Positions 12,271 through 24,850 of a stretch of 64,000 bases of DNA are shown piece after piece. Origin of the DNA: Salarias fasciatus (Eukaryota; Chordata; Actinopteri; Blenniiformes; Blenniidae); NCBI RefSeq assembly GCF_902148845.1, contig NC_043748.1, positions 13,670,445-13,734,444 on the forward strand, given 5' to 3'. The notes under the pieces are model-generated. The model had not been told where the DNA came from. It was given only the letters and a program-made list of their open reading frames with translations, and searched no databases. Every line of letters begins with the position of its first letter. The first letter of the stretch is position 1. The position numbers and the translations under genes are program-made.

Positions 12271-15200
12271 CACGCACGCGCATGCACACATACACACGCG
12301 CATCCATGATCTATGGTCCGCTGTACTGTCTTTCTGCACCTGGAACACTCGCATCACTTACGGGCATTGGGTGTCATGGCAACAGTTTCTACGACGACCA
12401 CTGAAAAGCTGGATGATGATGATGATGACGGTGATGACACAGCAGGAACAGTCGATGAACAGCTTAGGGCTGACGAGTAATCTGACTTGGTCACCTGACC
12501 TCTGACCTCCCCTTCCGTCTGACCTCTGACCTACAGCAATGACATTTCCATACTGACCCATTGATTTTTTTTTTCAATACACAAACACCGTGCACAATCT
12601 GGACAATAAGTACAATTCACAGCATTACATAATCGTTTGCATAACCTATTCAATCACCTTTTGAGGTGTCAGTTATCGCTGAAAGGACACTCATCCTATG
12701 TTGCAAGTGTCAGCTGCTGCTTTTGCTTTTATCATAATGCACATACAGAATGTTTAAGGCTTAATTTATCAGTGGTTCACTGAATCCTGAAAACATGCCA
12801 CTCAAGCTTCAAGGTGACTTATTCAAACTGCAGTTCCCATTCTCAGAGCATTGTTGAAGTGATGAGCAACGACAACAGTTTACAAAAAGAGCCAGGCTTG
12901 AATTTTCTGACAAGGGTTCAGGATTACCAGCAGCACCTGCCGCTGCAGCCATCATTTCATATCATTTGCGAGTAAACTGCTTTTATTTGCTGAATGATGC
13001 TGAATGAGTCAGATCTCTCCCAAAAAACTCTTCCTTGAGTTTTGACCTGTCACTTTATTGCCAGCAGTTGATATCACTGTGAGAAACTGAGCGCTGATGT
13101 TAAATCTAGTCATTTCTCCAGTCCAGTCACAGGTGATGAGATTTGAGTCCACGCTTTCATTTTTGCTTTCTTTTTTTTTTTTAAAGAACATTAAACACAG
13201 TTGTTTAATGGCATCTTTATGACTAACTAAGAAGGGGGAAAAATACACCTTTGATAGGGAAAATACATTTGAATGCTGTGAAACTTGGGACTTCCCATAA
13301 GAAAAACCGGGAATCAACAGAGATCCAAGAATAGCTTCAGGGTGTGAAAGAAAGAAAGAAAGAGCAATTTTTATCTTCCAACAGTAGTTAAACCATTATT
13401 CAGAACAGATGGCTTATAAACACATTTTCACTCATGGTTTAATCATGAAATGCAAACAAACGTTCTGTTTTAAAGAGGTGATACAGAGGGACGCTCACTT
13501 CAAACGTAATATAAATGTTCAGTTAGACTGAGTTCCCCTGACGTTATGTAGAGTTCCCTTCCATTACTGAGTTATTTAAAAAAATCTTTGGAAGTAACTC
13601 TGACTAACTTTGTCAGTTTTCCCCTGTAAAAACTGAATTAAATGTTGCATTATGTGTTCAATCATAATGATAAAGCCTTCGTTTTAAGCAGATGCTTTGG
13701 GATGCAGTGAAGAGTCGGGCAATGTCAGAAATTGGACATGATAATGTCGACAGTGGAAAATGAAGTTAAATGAAGTTTCCCTATAGAAATAAAAAGAAGC
13801 AGCTTTACCAACAAAAGCAAGATGAAGAAATAAAAAGGTTACCTGATTTATCTCTTCATTAACCTTAACTACACAGAGTAGTCGAGAAGCAGAGTGCCTC
13901 ACACCTGTACCTTACATCCACATTCTGTGATTTTATTCATTTTATTCTTTTCAAAGACTTATTTATCATTAACAGTATTCTAATTGCTGGTGTTGACTTA
14001 ACTTTCTGCCTTTTAATCACCTTCTACTCTCATTTAGAAAGCTGTTAATCTGAATTTCCTTCCAGCTACAAGCTTCTCTATAACCTCAAGGTCAACAATG
14101 CAAGAACTAAACACACCATCTGAACAAATAAAGACTTCAGTAATCTGAATATTAAAGAGAAAGGCCAGTGGCAGCCTTTTATCAACAACTCCTCCACCCC
14201 CTCACCCCCCATATCCTCTTATTCTTCTCATCTCTAACTTGGTACAGTGACTTTTGGGAACTTGTAATTTTCCACTTTGCCTGGCTACGTGAAGGCAGCC
14301 TGACCGTGTGCCCCCGCCTCTAAACATCGTCTGGGTCCGCCCCGGTCTTCAACTGACTCCTTTAACTTACACATCTGCTCCTTTAACCCTTTCACAGACA
14401 AGTGACCCATTTTGGTAACTTTCCATCTTTCTTCTCGTTTTTGGTTTTAGATGATAATGGTGTGCATTATGTAAGTGGGACCATCGGGAGATTTGAAGGT
14501 TCCATAAGTTTAGTCTTCATTGCATGTAATATATCACAACCCCGGGGTTCAGCAGTCTTGTGTCAAACAAGTGGCGCCTAAGTTTCAATCTGATGCTGGG
14601 TTAAATTAACAGCAGCAAAGGAGTAAGAAATTTTCAGTAAAAGTAATTGTTGTTCTCAATTTGCCTACTGTTACTGAGTCAGAGTAGCATTAAAGATTGA
14701 GACTGTCTTTGTTTCTGGAGAATATTTCAAGTTAGTTCATCACAGATTCAGTTAAAAACAGTTATTCAAAGTAAGCAACTTCAAATTGCAGATGTATTTT
14801 TGACATTAAAACTGAAGGCAAAACGGACAATGACACACTTAGATTGACATCGCACAGAATATTTATAGGAGGGGGAGGGGGGGGGGGCGTGTCAGTTCAT
14901 TTTTATCTTGAGTGGGCCAAACTGATAAAGTAGTGTCATATTAACATTTAATATTAAACCTCAAAGTTTTTCTTTGGATTGCTTCAGAATATGAAAATGT
15001 CAACATTTTTACAAGACCAAATGATTACTTTGGAAAATCACTTCATGATGCAAAATACAGTAAAATGTCTAAAGTTAAAGAAAAAAAACCCCTCTGATTA
15101 TAGCTGTTGCATTATTTATGTTTTCACAAACTTGTGGCTTTGAGGATGTGTTGTGTTCACTACTCTGGAGAAATCTGTAGGAAAAAAAAATCAATATAGT

Positions 15201-15600
15201 CTTAGAAAATTTTTATAACTTGCTTGAGGGTGTGGTGGACCAGGTTAGAGCCTCTTTGGCCAGTTTTGGCCCACAGACCTTATGTTGGACACCCCTGGTG
15301 TAGCGTGATCAGGGGACCACAGAACAGATCCATTGGATCCAGGATGCTTGTGTATGAAAGAGTCCAAACCCCTGCCCCTGACCTCTAAAAGATATAAACT
15401 GGGAATTGTGCGGTTTGTGCAGTTTTGAAGAGATGATGGATTTTCACCCATTTTATTTTATTTAAGCGACACATATTTTCATTTGTCAGCATCCATGCTG
15501 CTCTATAAAGGGTTAATTCTCCTAGAGGACATTATGGCGTCCGGTAATCTTTACTTCCTAAATCGCTCGGACGGACGCAGTAATGTGCATTAACGCCGTT
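10871..15600. other. Intergenic DNA, cbx7 to CpG island
   Basis: I see no exon with coding signal on either strand. Contents are AT-rich unique-looking sequence, a (CA)n tract, a pair of DR1-like hexamer repeats at 12496-12532, and a G-rich run at about 14870-14888. Confidence 0.6.
12226..12268. repeat. (AC)n microsatellite
   Basis: Uninterrupted dinucleotide run of about 43 bp followed by a degenerate ACGC/CATG tail to about 12305. Confidence 0.95.
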
Positions 15601-15960
15601 CCCGTAATTTTGTGCGGTGATTTAATCGCGCGGTTTCCGTGAAGGTGTCGTTCTCCTTCACGGTCCTCGCGCGGGGGGCCCGTGCGGGGGCCGCGCGCTA
15701 CGGCGCAGTGCGGGGCCGAGGCCCGGGGCCCGGGATCCGGGATGCAGCCAGCGCTTTTCCCGTAAAGCGGGAGGCTGTCGCGGAGACACGGATATCACAT
15801 GACTCGTTATCTGCCCGGATACCGCCGCCGCGTACCGGAGCGGGGAGAGAGTCGAAAACAAGACAGAGGACGGAGCGCGGCGCGCGGCGCGCATGCATGC
15901 AGCGCGCGGCTCACTCCCACCCACGTGCTATGAGTCACGCGTGACTCACCAAACGTGCCA
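15600..15960. promoter_or_regulatory. Orphan CpG island with AP-1 palindrome
   Basis: A sharply bounded GC- and CpG-rich block (strongest at 15650-15910) in otherwise AT-rich DNA, 5.8 kb upstream of cbx7 and 3.9 kb beyond the top3a stop codon. It ends with CCCACGTGC and a perfect 18-bp palindrome, TGAGTCACGCGTGACTCA (15931-15948), which holds two opposed TGAGTCA AP-1 sites. No recognisable protein is encoded. It could be a distal cbx7 promoter or enhancer, or the start of a non-coding transcript. Confidence 0.5.
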
Positions 15961-16839
15961 GTAAAGAAGATCAGTGCGCCTTCACTGGAATATCAACACG
16001 CAGGGAAGAGGGGGGAACAAATACATTAGGCTCATACCGGGAATACAGCGCGTTTCTGGTTTATTTCCTCTGCGTCCAGCGGGGGTGATGCACTAGAACA
16101 GGGGGGGAAACTGCACTTCTGGGAACATAAAAAGCAATCAAATCCTGCTGTGCAACGTCAAACCTGCACAGCAGACTTTATTCTAACACTTTTTTTTTTT
16201 TTTTTTTTTGGTGAAACAGACCCATAACATCCAACATCTGGCGTTAATAAGAGCCAACAGAAAGGTGCTTCTGCTCAAAGTGAACCTGTGACTCCTTCTC
16301 CTCCTGCAGCAGCATTTGCACAATGTGCTATTTATTTGGGTAAAAGGTCTGAATACTTTTCCCATTCCAGACCAGGACAGGAATAAACACTTTGGAAATT
16401 TTGTTAGACTGAATCACTGGGACTAAACGGTCACGAGTTTGGTTTCCTTCCAAAGTTTTTCACCAGTGAAGAGTTCACAACCGAAAGCAAAAGCAGCTGA
16501 AGATAAAACATGCAAAGCTCTCAAAACAAAACTGATCGGAGACAAATATAGAGCATTCTGGAAGCAAAACCAAAGCTGGGGGTTTGTTGTCCATTATGAG
16601 GATTATTTTGAATTTCTTTCAACTTTTTACAGGAGTGGGCAAAAAGTGTAAACAACCCTGAGATATGAACATGAAACGTTCAGATATATTAGGCATCATT
16701 ACCTCTGAAATGCTCGGTCCACAATGACTCATTTAGAAGGTTGCAGCTTCTTGAAAAATGCATCTTTCGTAAAACATTTTAGCTCTTTTATTAGTAAAAT
16801 GACACTTGTCTGAAATAAATATGAATGTTGGAGGCCTTT

Positions 16840-17160
16840 GAGGCCATGGGGCGTTTGGAGTCAATCCCAGACGACTGTTTCACCAGTCCATCACAGGACA
16901 AAACACATTGATTTACACATCTAAAGCACGTTCAGACTTTTCGAAGGACTATAAGGTCTATGAAAACAAAATAAACCATCAAAGAAAGAAAAAAAGAATC
17001 CAAATCCTTAAACAATATAGGAAAAACCACACTATCTGTACCAACAGTCACCAGTTTATGTGAAATGCATGGTTTGGGACCCAACCATGCACAGGGAGAA
17101 CATGCAACCTCCACACAAAAAGACTGTCAAGGTCAGACGTGAGGCAAGAACATCTTCGAT
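16840..17160 (+). repeat. Dispersed teleost repeat, interrupted copy
   Basis: Left part has 'caatcccaga', 'caccagtccatcacaggac' and 'tgatttacacatc'. Right part has 'catgcacagggagaacatgc' and 'aacctccacac'. About 120 bp of unrelated sequence separates the two, so this is a broken copy of the family seen at 6455-6720. Confidence 0.5.
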
Positions 17161-17561
17161 AGATCTTCGATAGATTGATGCGGGCTACAAAAAAAGAAAA
17201 AAACCCAAACATGATACAGAAGTTGTTATGCAGGAAGTAGATGTAGTTCAGGTCTATTAATGATGATTTTTTTTTTTTTTTTTTTTTTTTTATTTCAGAC
17301 ATACTATATAACTTAAATGTTTAGAACAATCTCATGAAGCCCGTTGTTTCACTGCTATTAAATATAGAAGCGTTAGTAGTGTGACTCATCAGGAAGAACA
17401 TGTTTTGTTTAACCAATATACCAAATTCTTTACATTCAGCTCATGATCCATGTGAAAGCACTCTGTGAAACTCACTGAAGAACTGAGAGAAACATGATAA
17501 ACATGGCCTTGGAAAGATGCTACAAACCAAGTTGGTGGCGTTGGAGCTATTCTCATGGCAG

Positions 17562-17562
<1 letters not shown>

Positions 17563-17600
<38 letters not shown>
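17563..17600. repeat. (TG)n microsatellite
   Basis: Uninterrupted run of 19 TG units. Confidence 0.95.
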
Positions 17601-17601
<1 letters not shown>

Positions 17602-18604
17602 CAGATTAGGGAAAAGCATGTTGAGATGAATGAAGCAGTAAAATGTGACATTCAGATAAAATATAATTGATCTGGCTGACGAAGGATCTAAAACTTTGTG
17701 TCAAATCCACCAGTTTGGTAGTAAGTGAACATTATAGGAAAATGTTTGCAATAACTTCAAAAGTTTCAGTCTGTTTTAGCACTTTTGACAAAAACCATAA
17801 AAAAAACCAGAAAATCAAAGTGCACCATCAATATAATACTACATTTTAACAGTGCAAAATGAAGTGAACAGAAAAAACAACAACCATTGCCTTAATTTGT
17901 GCTTCTACTTTCTGACTTTTGTTTCGTCCAAAGTACAGCACGACTTAGTGCATCGTTTCGTTCTCTGAATCTGCTCAGGTCCTGTCTTACACAATGTCTC
18001 TTTTAAAACCAGTGTTTGCAAAAGCCTGCCTCGTCCAAGGCCGCACGTTTCAGCAGCCTTCAGCCACAGCTTGATGCTCTGAGGCATCCAGCTTTCACTG
18101 CTGCAGCCTCCGTGTTGAGTTATGATATTCCTAATAAAAAAAATCAGCATGATGCCCAGTTACTAAATAAGTAACAGTTACTTTAATGAAAAGTATTTTT
18201 TCCTTGTTTCTGTAAAAAATAATCAAAAAGCATCTCGTAGAATGAATTTGGAACTTTTTCTCTCAAGAAACAGTTTGATTCTCGAGACTGAGAACAAAGA
18301 CGAAATGGAGAAGTAAGAGTTCAGCGCTTCTTTTTAATTTCAAACTGCTTCAATCAGGATGTGAAACACTGGCTGAAAGTGCGGGCATCAAGCAATCATG
18401 TTATAAAACACAGTCATACAATGAGATTTTGTGTTCAAATGTGAAAGTTTTAATGCGGTTAAGTGTGAAAATACTGAGTCCCTGAAAGAAAACGAAGACA
18501 TTTTTAGATCATTGTTAACAACCCACAGCTTCATCTGTACTGCAGTAATACAGCTGCAGCGATACAGAGGAGAGCAGCACTGAAGGCTGGGAAAATCTGT
18601 GAAA

Positions 18605-18690
18605 TATTCCTTCATGTTTGGAGTTTGACACTGAAGGTCTGGAGGTTCAAATCCCACCGTGGCTCTGTGAGCAAGACCCTCCGACACGGC
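18605..18690 (+). mobile_element. tRNA-derived SINE fragment
   Basis: Contains 'ctggaggttcaaatcccac', which carries a good RNA polymerase III B-box (GGTTCAAATCC), followed by 'ctctgtgagcaagaccct', the post-tRNA body of a common fish SINE. The same body occurs near 61750. The 5' A-box end and the tail are not recognisable here. Confidence 0.5.
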
Positions 18691-19885
18691 TTCAAATAGC
18701 AGTGTTGTTGAACCACTGAAAATTTAAAGCATTCAACATCAACTCTTCAGAAGTGAGGACTTCTGGAAGCTCCACTCTTAGTTCCAGCATTTCCCCGCAC
18801 ACTCGGAGCCGTTATTTTGCTGTGATGATTCAGAAACTAACAATTGAAAAACTTGTTTCTGTTTTGTTTTGATTCTGGTTTTGTTTTTACAGTCAGTGAA
18901 TCCAGAAAGTGATCAAATCCTTTCACTTTAGTCATGCTGCCCTTCAAAAGGGGAATCTATCACCTAGCATTGTCTGCTGAGGGGCCACACTGTGTTCATC
19001 TACCGAGTTAAAATATGCAGTTGGGTTTTTTTTCCTTTGAGTTTAATTGAAATTATTAGCACTAATTAAAATGAAATGTTTGGTAGCAGCAGATCCAGGC
19101 TGATCATTCCCCGCCTGTCCATGCGGTCTTCATATTTTCAAAGTTAAGAAACAAGAGGCCGTTTCTTCATGCAACCAACACCTGCACGGATCAGCAGCTT
19201 TAAAACACCTGGCTGCTGCAGCAACACGTGAACACACACTATTAATCAAACTATTTATTACTCCTAAACAGAGAGCACGCGCTTGTCTTCTAAACCTGCT
19301 TATTAAAGATGGCGCTGCGGCCGCCGCCGCCGCTGCTGAGGCAGGATCACCTTCTTCCATCACGCTTGCAAATCCAGAACGGCACAATAGACGAGTGAAT
19401 AATTTGATCCAAGGCCATGCGGAGCAAAGTTTCAATTAACTGCCGAGCACTTTCAGGTTACTGTGGTTACAAACACCTACAAGTTTTAAAAGTAGTTCAG
19501 CACCTCGGTGCGTCTGCGCCGCAGCATCTTTTCTTGTAGTGAGATATGATTTCTTTTTTTCATTTCTTTATTTTTTTAATGCAGCACCAAGTTTCAAGAG
19601 AAAACTTCAACATGTTAGAAAATACAACTTGTTTATTAATCAAGCAGAAACAATTCAAAGCGCTTTCTTCTCATGCTGGGTTTTTCTACAGATTGGTCAA
19701 CTTTAACCTTTAAACCAAAAACTCTCTTTCCTTTTCAGAAAAGATCCGATCAGCTCTAATGATCTCAGGGCTTCGGTGAATTATATCGTCCCAGAAGAAG
19801 AGGTCCACTTCCTGTTCAGAGGCACTTTAAATATCTAAAAGTATTATTTTAAAATATGACGGTGTTGAATTGCTCCGGGCTCCGG

Positions 19886-22800
19886 TCACCGCTGGGGGCA
19901 GGTGGCTCGGGTGTGTCCCGGCATGTGGCAGATGCCGCAGGTGCGAGGCTTCCTGGCGGCGGGGGGTCTGGCGGCGTCTCCCGCCGTCCTCCTCTCTTTC
20001 CTCCGTCCGGCTCCGTCGTTAAATCCGCCACCGAAGCCACCTGGCGGGAGGGAACAGAGGAGATGAGAGGTCGCTGCAGAGCGTGCGCGGCCGCCGAAGA
20101 CACTCGATCTGCCGAGGGAGCGGACGCCTCAAGGTCTCGGTGTTTGTGAGTCGTGACAGGTTTTTTTTTTTTTTCTTTCTTTTTTCTTTTTAATACTGAG
20201 TATGTAGGTGAGGATGATCCATCTCTCGATGCGTCTGATGTTTGAAGCATCTGGCGGCTGATTCGGTGACAAATATGATGTCTTTTAGAAAAACTGGAGT
20301 CGAACGCAGACTGACAGCGGTGGGAAAACTGAGTCAATCTTCTTGGGTTTAAACATGAATTAGACATAAAATATGATCTGAAGTGGATAAAAAAACAACT
20401 CTGAATGTGTCAAATAATTACTGAAGGAAGCTAGTAAACGTTTACAGAGCTGGGAGGAAAGAGAAGGCTGTGATCGTCAGGAGTTGTTCTGTTTTGGACA
20501 GTTGCAGTATTTCCCTGCTCAAAGTTAGTCTCTGTATTATCTTGATCTCATAAACGGTCTGGCGGTTCTGGCTATGAGGAGTAGGCACAAGTCCTCTTAG
20601 CAGCAACAGGACGGCGGTAAAAGAGTTCAACTCAGTCCATGAGATGAGTTTGGAGCGGAGTGTGGAGGCACAGTGACTCATTAAACACATTTTAACTTGT
20701 TTGCTGTTCGCAGGAAGCATCTGCTGATTTGATGCATGCAAGAATAGTTTATTTACACAAAGAACTAAGTGTACAAAGTACACTATAATGTTTGATATTT
20801 ACCTGTAGATTATTAAACGGGACGCGCGTGCCAAGCTAACGTGACTCTGAGCCATCAGTCCAGAGCTCTGAGATTAAAGGGACCTGGAGTCACAGCTGAA
20901 GGCTTAAAGGGATCAATAAATGCACCAATAAAATAATTAGTAGACACTAAGTTGTGTGTTCTAGAAGATGGCGGCGAGCACGAAGCTGCATTAAAGTGAG
21001 GAGCTGAACTGTGACGGAGCACTTCTACATCTTGATTTATTACTGTAATTACAAAGTATTTGGTCTTGAAAGGTGGTCAAAATGACCAGTAATGTGTGAG
21101 AGTCTTACTGGTGGGTTGGACGTTCTCGTCGGCCCACTGGAAGAAGCCGCACTGCTGCTCTCTCGGCTTCCCGCAGGTGTGGAACATGCGGCCTTTGTTG
21201 GGTCCGTCCTTCTGCACGGTGCGCGTCACGGCCGCCTCGTCGCATCTGCACACCACCTGCCCCGATCCCCCGTCGTCCCGCCGCCCGCCGCCTTCCGAGG
21301 TGTTCCTGAAGGCCAGGGTGGACCTGGGAGGCTGGGGGACCCTCGGGGACGCCGCCGGGGGTCCCTGGCAGTGCGAACTGGACTGATCCGCCCACAGGAA
21401 GAAGTTGCAGCTGCTGGCGTTGCACTTGTAGAACTGCCGGCCCTGGTTTGGTCCGTCTTTGCGCACGGTGAGGAGCAGCGCGTCCTGACCGCAGTTACAT
21501 ACAATGGCATCGCTGCCGGGTCCCACGCTGATGCCGCCGCCGCCACCGCCAGGCGGAGGCCTCTGCTCTGAGCTCCAGGAGGGCACGGGAGGGAGTGAGG
21601 GCCGCGGATTGGACCTCGGAACTATGGGAGGCCTTTGAGGAGGTGGATGAGGATCATCTCCTCCTCCTGCTGCTCGGAGGTATTTCAGGTCCAGCACCTC
21701 TCTGAGCGTCTCGTCGCATCCGCCGATGCAGCCCACAAATTCCAGAGGCATCATGGGAGGGAGGCTGCCTCTGCGGAACTTAAACTTCAGCCTGATGGAA
21801 GCAGGACACACATGAGAGTCAACATCAGTGAGATCGGACACATGAAACTGACTTCTGAACCCCTTCATGCAGCGTCTCTCGCTGGAACAGACACGAGTTG
21901 ATATAATGCGCCACACAGCAGCTGCAAACACAATCTCAAGTTTGATTTTTTTTTTTCTTTCTCCATCAAGCTGAAAGCTGCTGGGGTGGAATCCGATAAG
22001 AAAAAAGATATAAATAAATAAAAAAAAAGATTGATGTTATAAGTGCTGTAGCTCAACTTTGAGTATGTACCAGCTTGGTTGCCGTGGTAACAGATGCTGG
22101 TGTGGAGCACTTTGGCTCGCTGCATGTGAACGTGCCCTATATTTGGACTGAGCCGAGGCACGTGCTCAAGGGGTTAACGCCCACTTGAGTAAACAAGAAT
22201 TTAGACAAATTTTCTTGCGCTGCTGCAGCCGGCGAGCGCTTCAGTGTGCTTTGCTGTTTGTTTGCACAGCTGACACAGCGAAGGAAGGAAGGGAAAAAAA
22301 AAAAAAAAAAGGCAGAGAGGATACTTGGCACTGACGTGGACATTGTAAAGGTTATGTTTTCCTGAGTTCTTTTTCCTCGTCACTGAAGCTGCGGAGCTGA
22401 CAGGAAGAACACAACGTGACAAAGAAATCTGACTTTATATTAATCAGCCATAACATTATGACCACCTGCCCAATATTTTAGATCCCTCTCTGATCTGTCG
22501 AGGAAAAGACTTCTTGAAGTGTCTGGCATCGAGGTGTTTGCAGCTGCTTCTTAAAGTTGTAGAATTTTTACTGTTGAGCTTCCAAGATTTGGATTTGTTT
22601 GTTTATGGCATCACACAGATGCTTGATTGGAACTCAAATCCAGCAAATCTGAAGGCCAAGTCAACTTCAGAGACATTGTATTGGTTTTGAAACTATTCCC
22701 GATCCTTTTTTGTTGCTGCGATCAGACGAATATTGCCAACATGAAACGCTGTCGACGTTCTGAGGCTCACTTGCCCATTAATGGTGCCTGTTCAGGACAG

Positions 22801-24402
22801 GGGTCAGCATGGGTATTGCTGACTCTCCTTGTGTTGTGAATGCAGCCCCATACACATTGGCTTTAGTATAATTTAAGGTTGTTTTCACTGGCTCGTGCCG
22901 TTTGCGTCGTCTCTTTTGTGGAGGACAAACTGACCCAGCTCCATCCAGCTGATCAGCTCCGACCATAAACCTCATTCAGCCTCACTGAAGTAAAAGTCAA
23001 CTGTTGACAGATTGTCGGTTGTAAGTGGAACTAATTTAGCACACATGTCATCTCTCCACTCGCTGGCCACAGGACAGATTTAGTGTTACACCTCCACAAA
23101 GTTTTGGCCAAATAAGAAACAGATTAAAGAAGGCTGTGTTTACTCATGCATATATTAAAAAAAAAGGATCATCTCATGTCTAATATGCATTCCCTGTTTC
23201 CAGTGGACAGTAGTTTCCAAATTCCATTAATCAGTAAAGACAGAATAAGATTGTTTTTGTAGTTTTTTTTCTCTGTGTGTTAAAAGTCTTTTAATCATAA
23301 ACAACTGTACTTCAGTCCACTAGAGGTGTCCTCAGTGCTCTGGTGCAGCAGAGGTAATAAACAGCTCTTTGCCGCTCGCTCTCTGTAAATCTAAAAAGTG
23401 TGACTGGCTCTTACCTGGTTGTCGCTCGCATTGCATCAGAGCAAATTTGAATAAAATTAAGAAACAGCACAGGGCTGTTGGGCCGCCTCTTAGCCCTGCT
23501 GCCGTGCAAGATGGGGCCAGAATGCAAAAAAACTTATACCGACGTCCACATCTGTTCAGACGGCGGCCACGCCAGCGGCGGAGTTAAATGTGTTGTTTAT
23601 TTACAAAGTGAAGTAGAAAAGTCACATAATGCTGAAAGCACCTCATGCAGCACAAGATTCTACAATTAGACTAAATTCAGATATGAGAGGATTGAAAATA
23701 TAAACCTGTTTTAAAGCTTCAAACTGTGACTTGTAGCTCTGCTCCAGAATAAACTCACATGTGAACCGGATGCGGCTGACAGGAGGGACAGACGCCGTCG
23801 TCTCTGCTGACCTCCAGCACCGCGTCGGGAAACCAAACGGCCGTCTTGCAGGCCGGGTAGCCCACACACGACAGGAACTTACTGCAGGGGGAGACACAGA
23901 GCCGATTAAAGGAGTCCCAGAAGCAGCACAGCGGAGCTTTACGGCTGCTTGTCAGCCCCCACCTGTTCCCCTCCCTCCTCTTCTTCAGCACCATGTCTCG
24001 GCCACACTGGGGACACTTCCTGACGGGCAGCGGGATCTCCATGTCCTGCTGCTCCGCCTCGGGGATCTCCACAGCTGCTCCCAGGTAAGGAGAGAGGGCT
24101 TCGTCCAACCTGAGGCGTCAACAGAACGCGCGATTACAGAAGTCCTTCAGTCCATGATTGGTCAGTTCCGGCACGAAGTGTTAACTCACTTCTTTGCTTT
24201 TCTGACAGACTCGATGAAGACGGTCTTGTATTTGAGGATGTGGTGCTGCAGCACGCTGCGTTTGTCCTTCCTGCCCTCTGAAACCAGCTTCAGGTCTCCT
24301 TCCAGTTCAGCACGCAGGTTTGGTTTCGACATCTCATATCCCATCGAATTGTAACCTAAAGAAAACATTCATAATTTATAAAGAACACAAGTGAGTCATA
24401 GA

Positions 24403-24447
<45 letters not shown>

Positions 24448-24785
24448 CTGTTAACACACTCATATTGGGGGCATGGAGGCCTATCAGCCATCCTTCTGAC
24501 CTATGGATGCACTTTATATTTATGGTGCCAGGGTTTTTTGTGTTCTTCATTATTAATGCACCTCATTGCTTTGCTAGAATACTTTTACTTTCACCAGATT
24601 CTAATCTATATGCGCCTTTTTATTTTCCCGTGTCTCCGACTGAGTCATTCACGACTTATTTCAATCATTATGTACAAAATAGAATATTTTAGAATCATTC
24701 TTCTCGAAAGGAATGCCCCTCTAAGAAATCCCTTAATTTTAAGGTAGCTGATCAGAAAACAACAATTCACAAAATACACATTTTG

Positions 24786-24850
<65 letters not shown>

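Larger units (their letters stand above)
15961..19885. other. Intergenic DNA, CpG island to top3a 3' end
   Basis: No coding exon seen. The right part (about 19560-19885) is likely the top3a 3' UTR. Minus-strand AATAAA candidates appear as TTTATT at 19567-19572 and 19632-19637. Also present are a poly-T run at 16190-16209, an A-rich/poly-T stretch near 17264-17291, and the repeats listed separately. Confidence 0.55.

Noticed and set aside
15639-15944. A 101-codon open frame through the CpG island.
   Set aside because: High GC lowers stop-codon frequency. Both strands are open, composition is Arg/Ala/Gly/Pro as expected of CpG DNA, and no domain is recognisable.
21092-21571. A 159-codon plus-strand frame.
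   Set aside because: Antisense to the top3a GRF zinc-finger exon, whose Cys pattern and splice sites are unmistakable.
24406-24847. CRISPR-like regular repetition was considered for the repetitive GT blocks.
   Set aside because: These are plain dinucleotide microsatellites in vertebrate DNA with no spacer structure.
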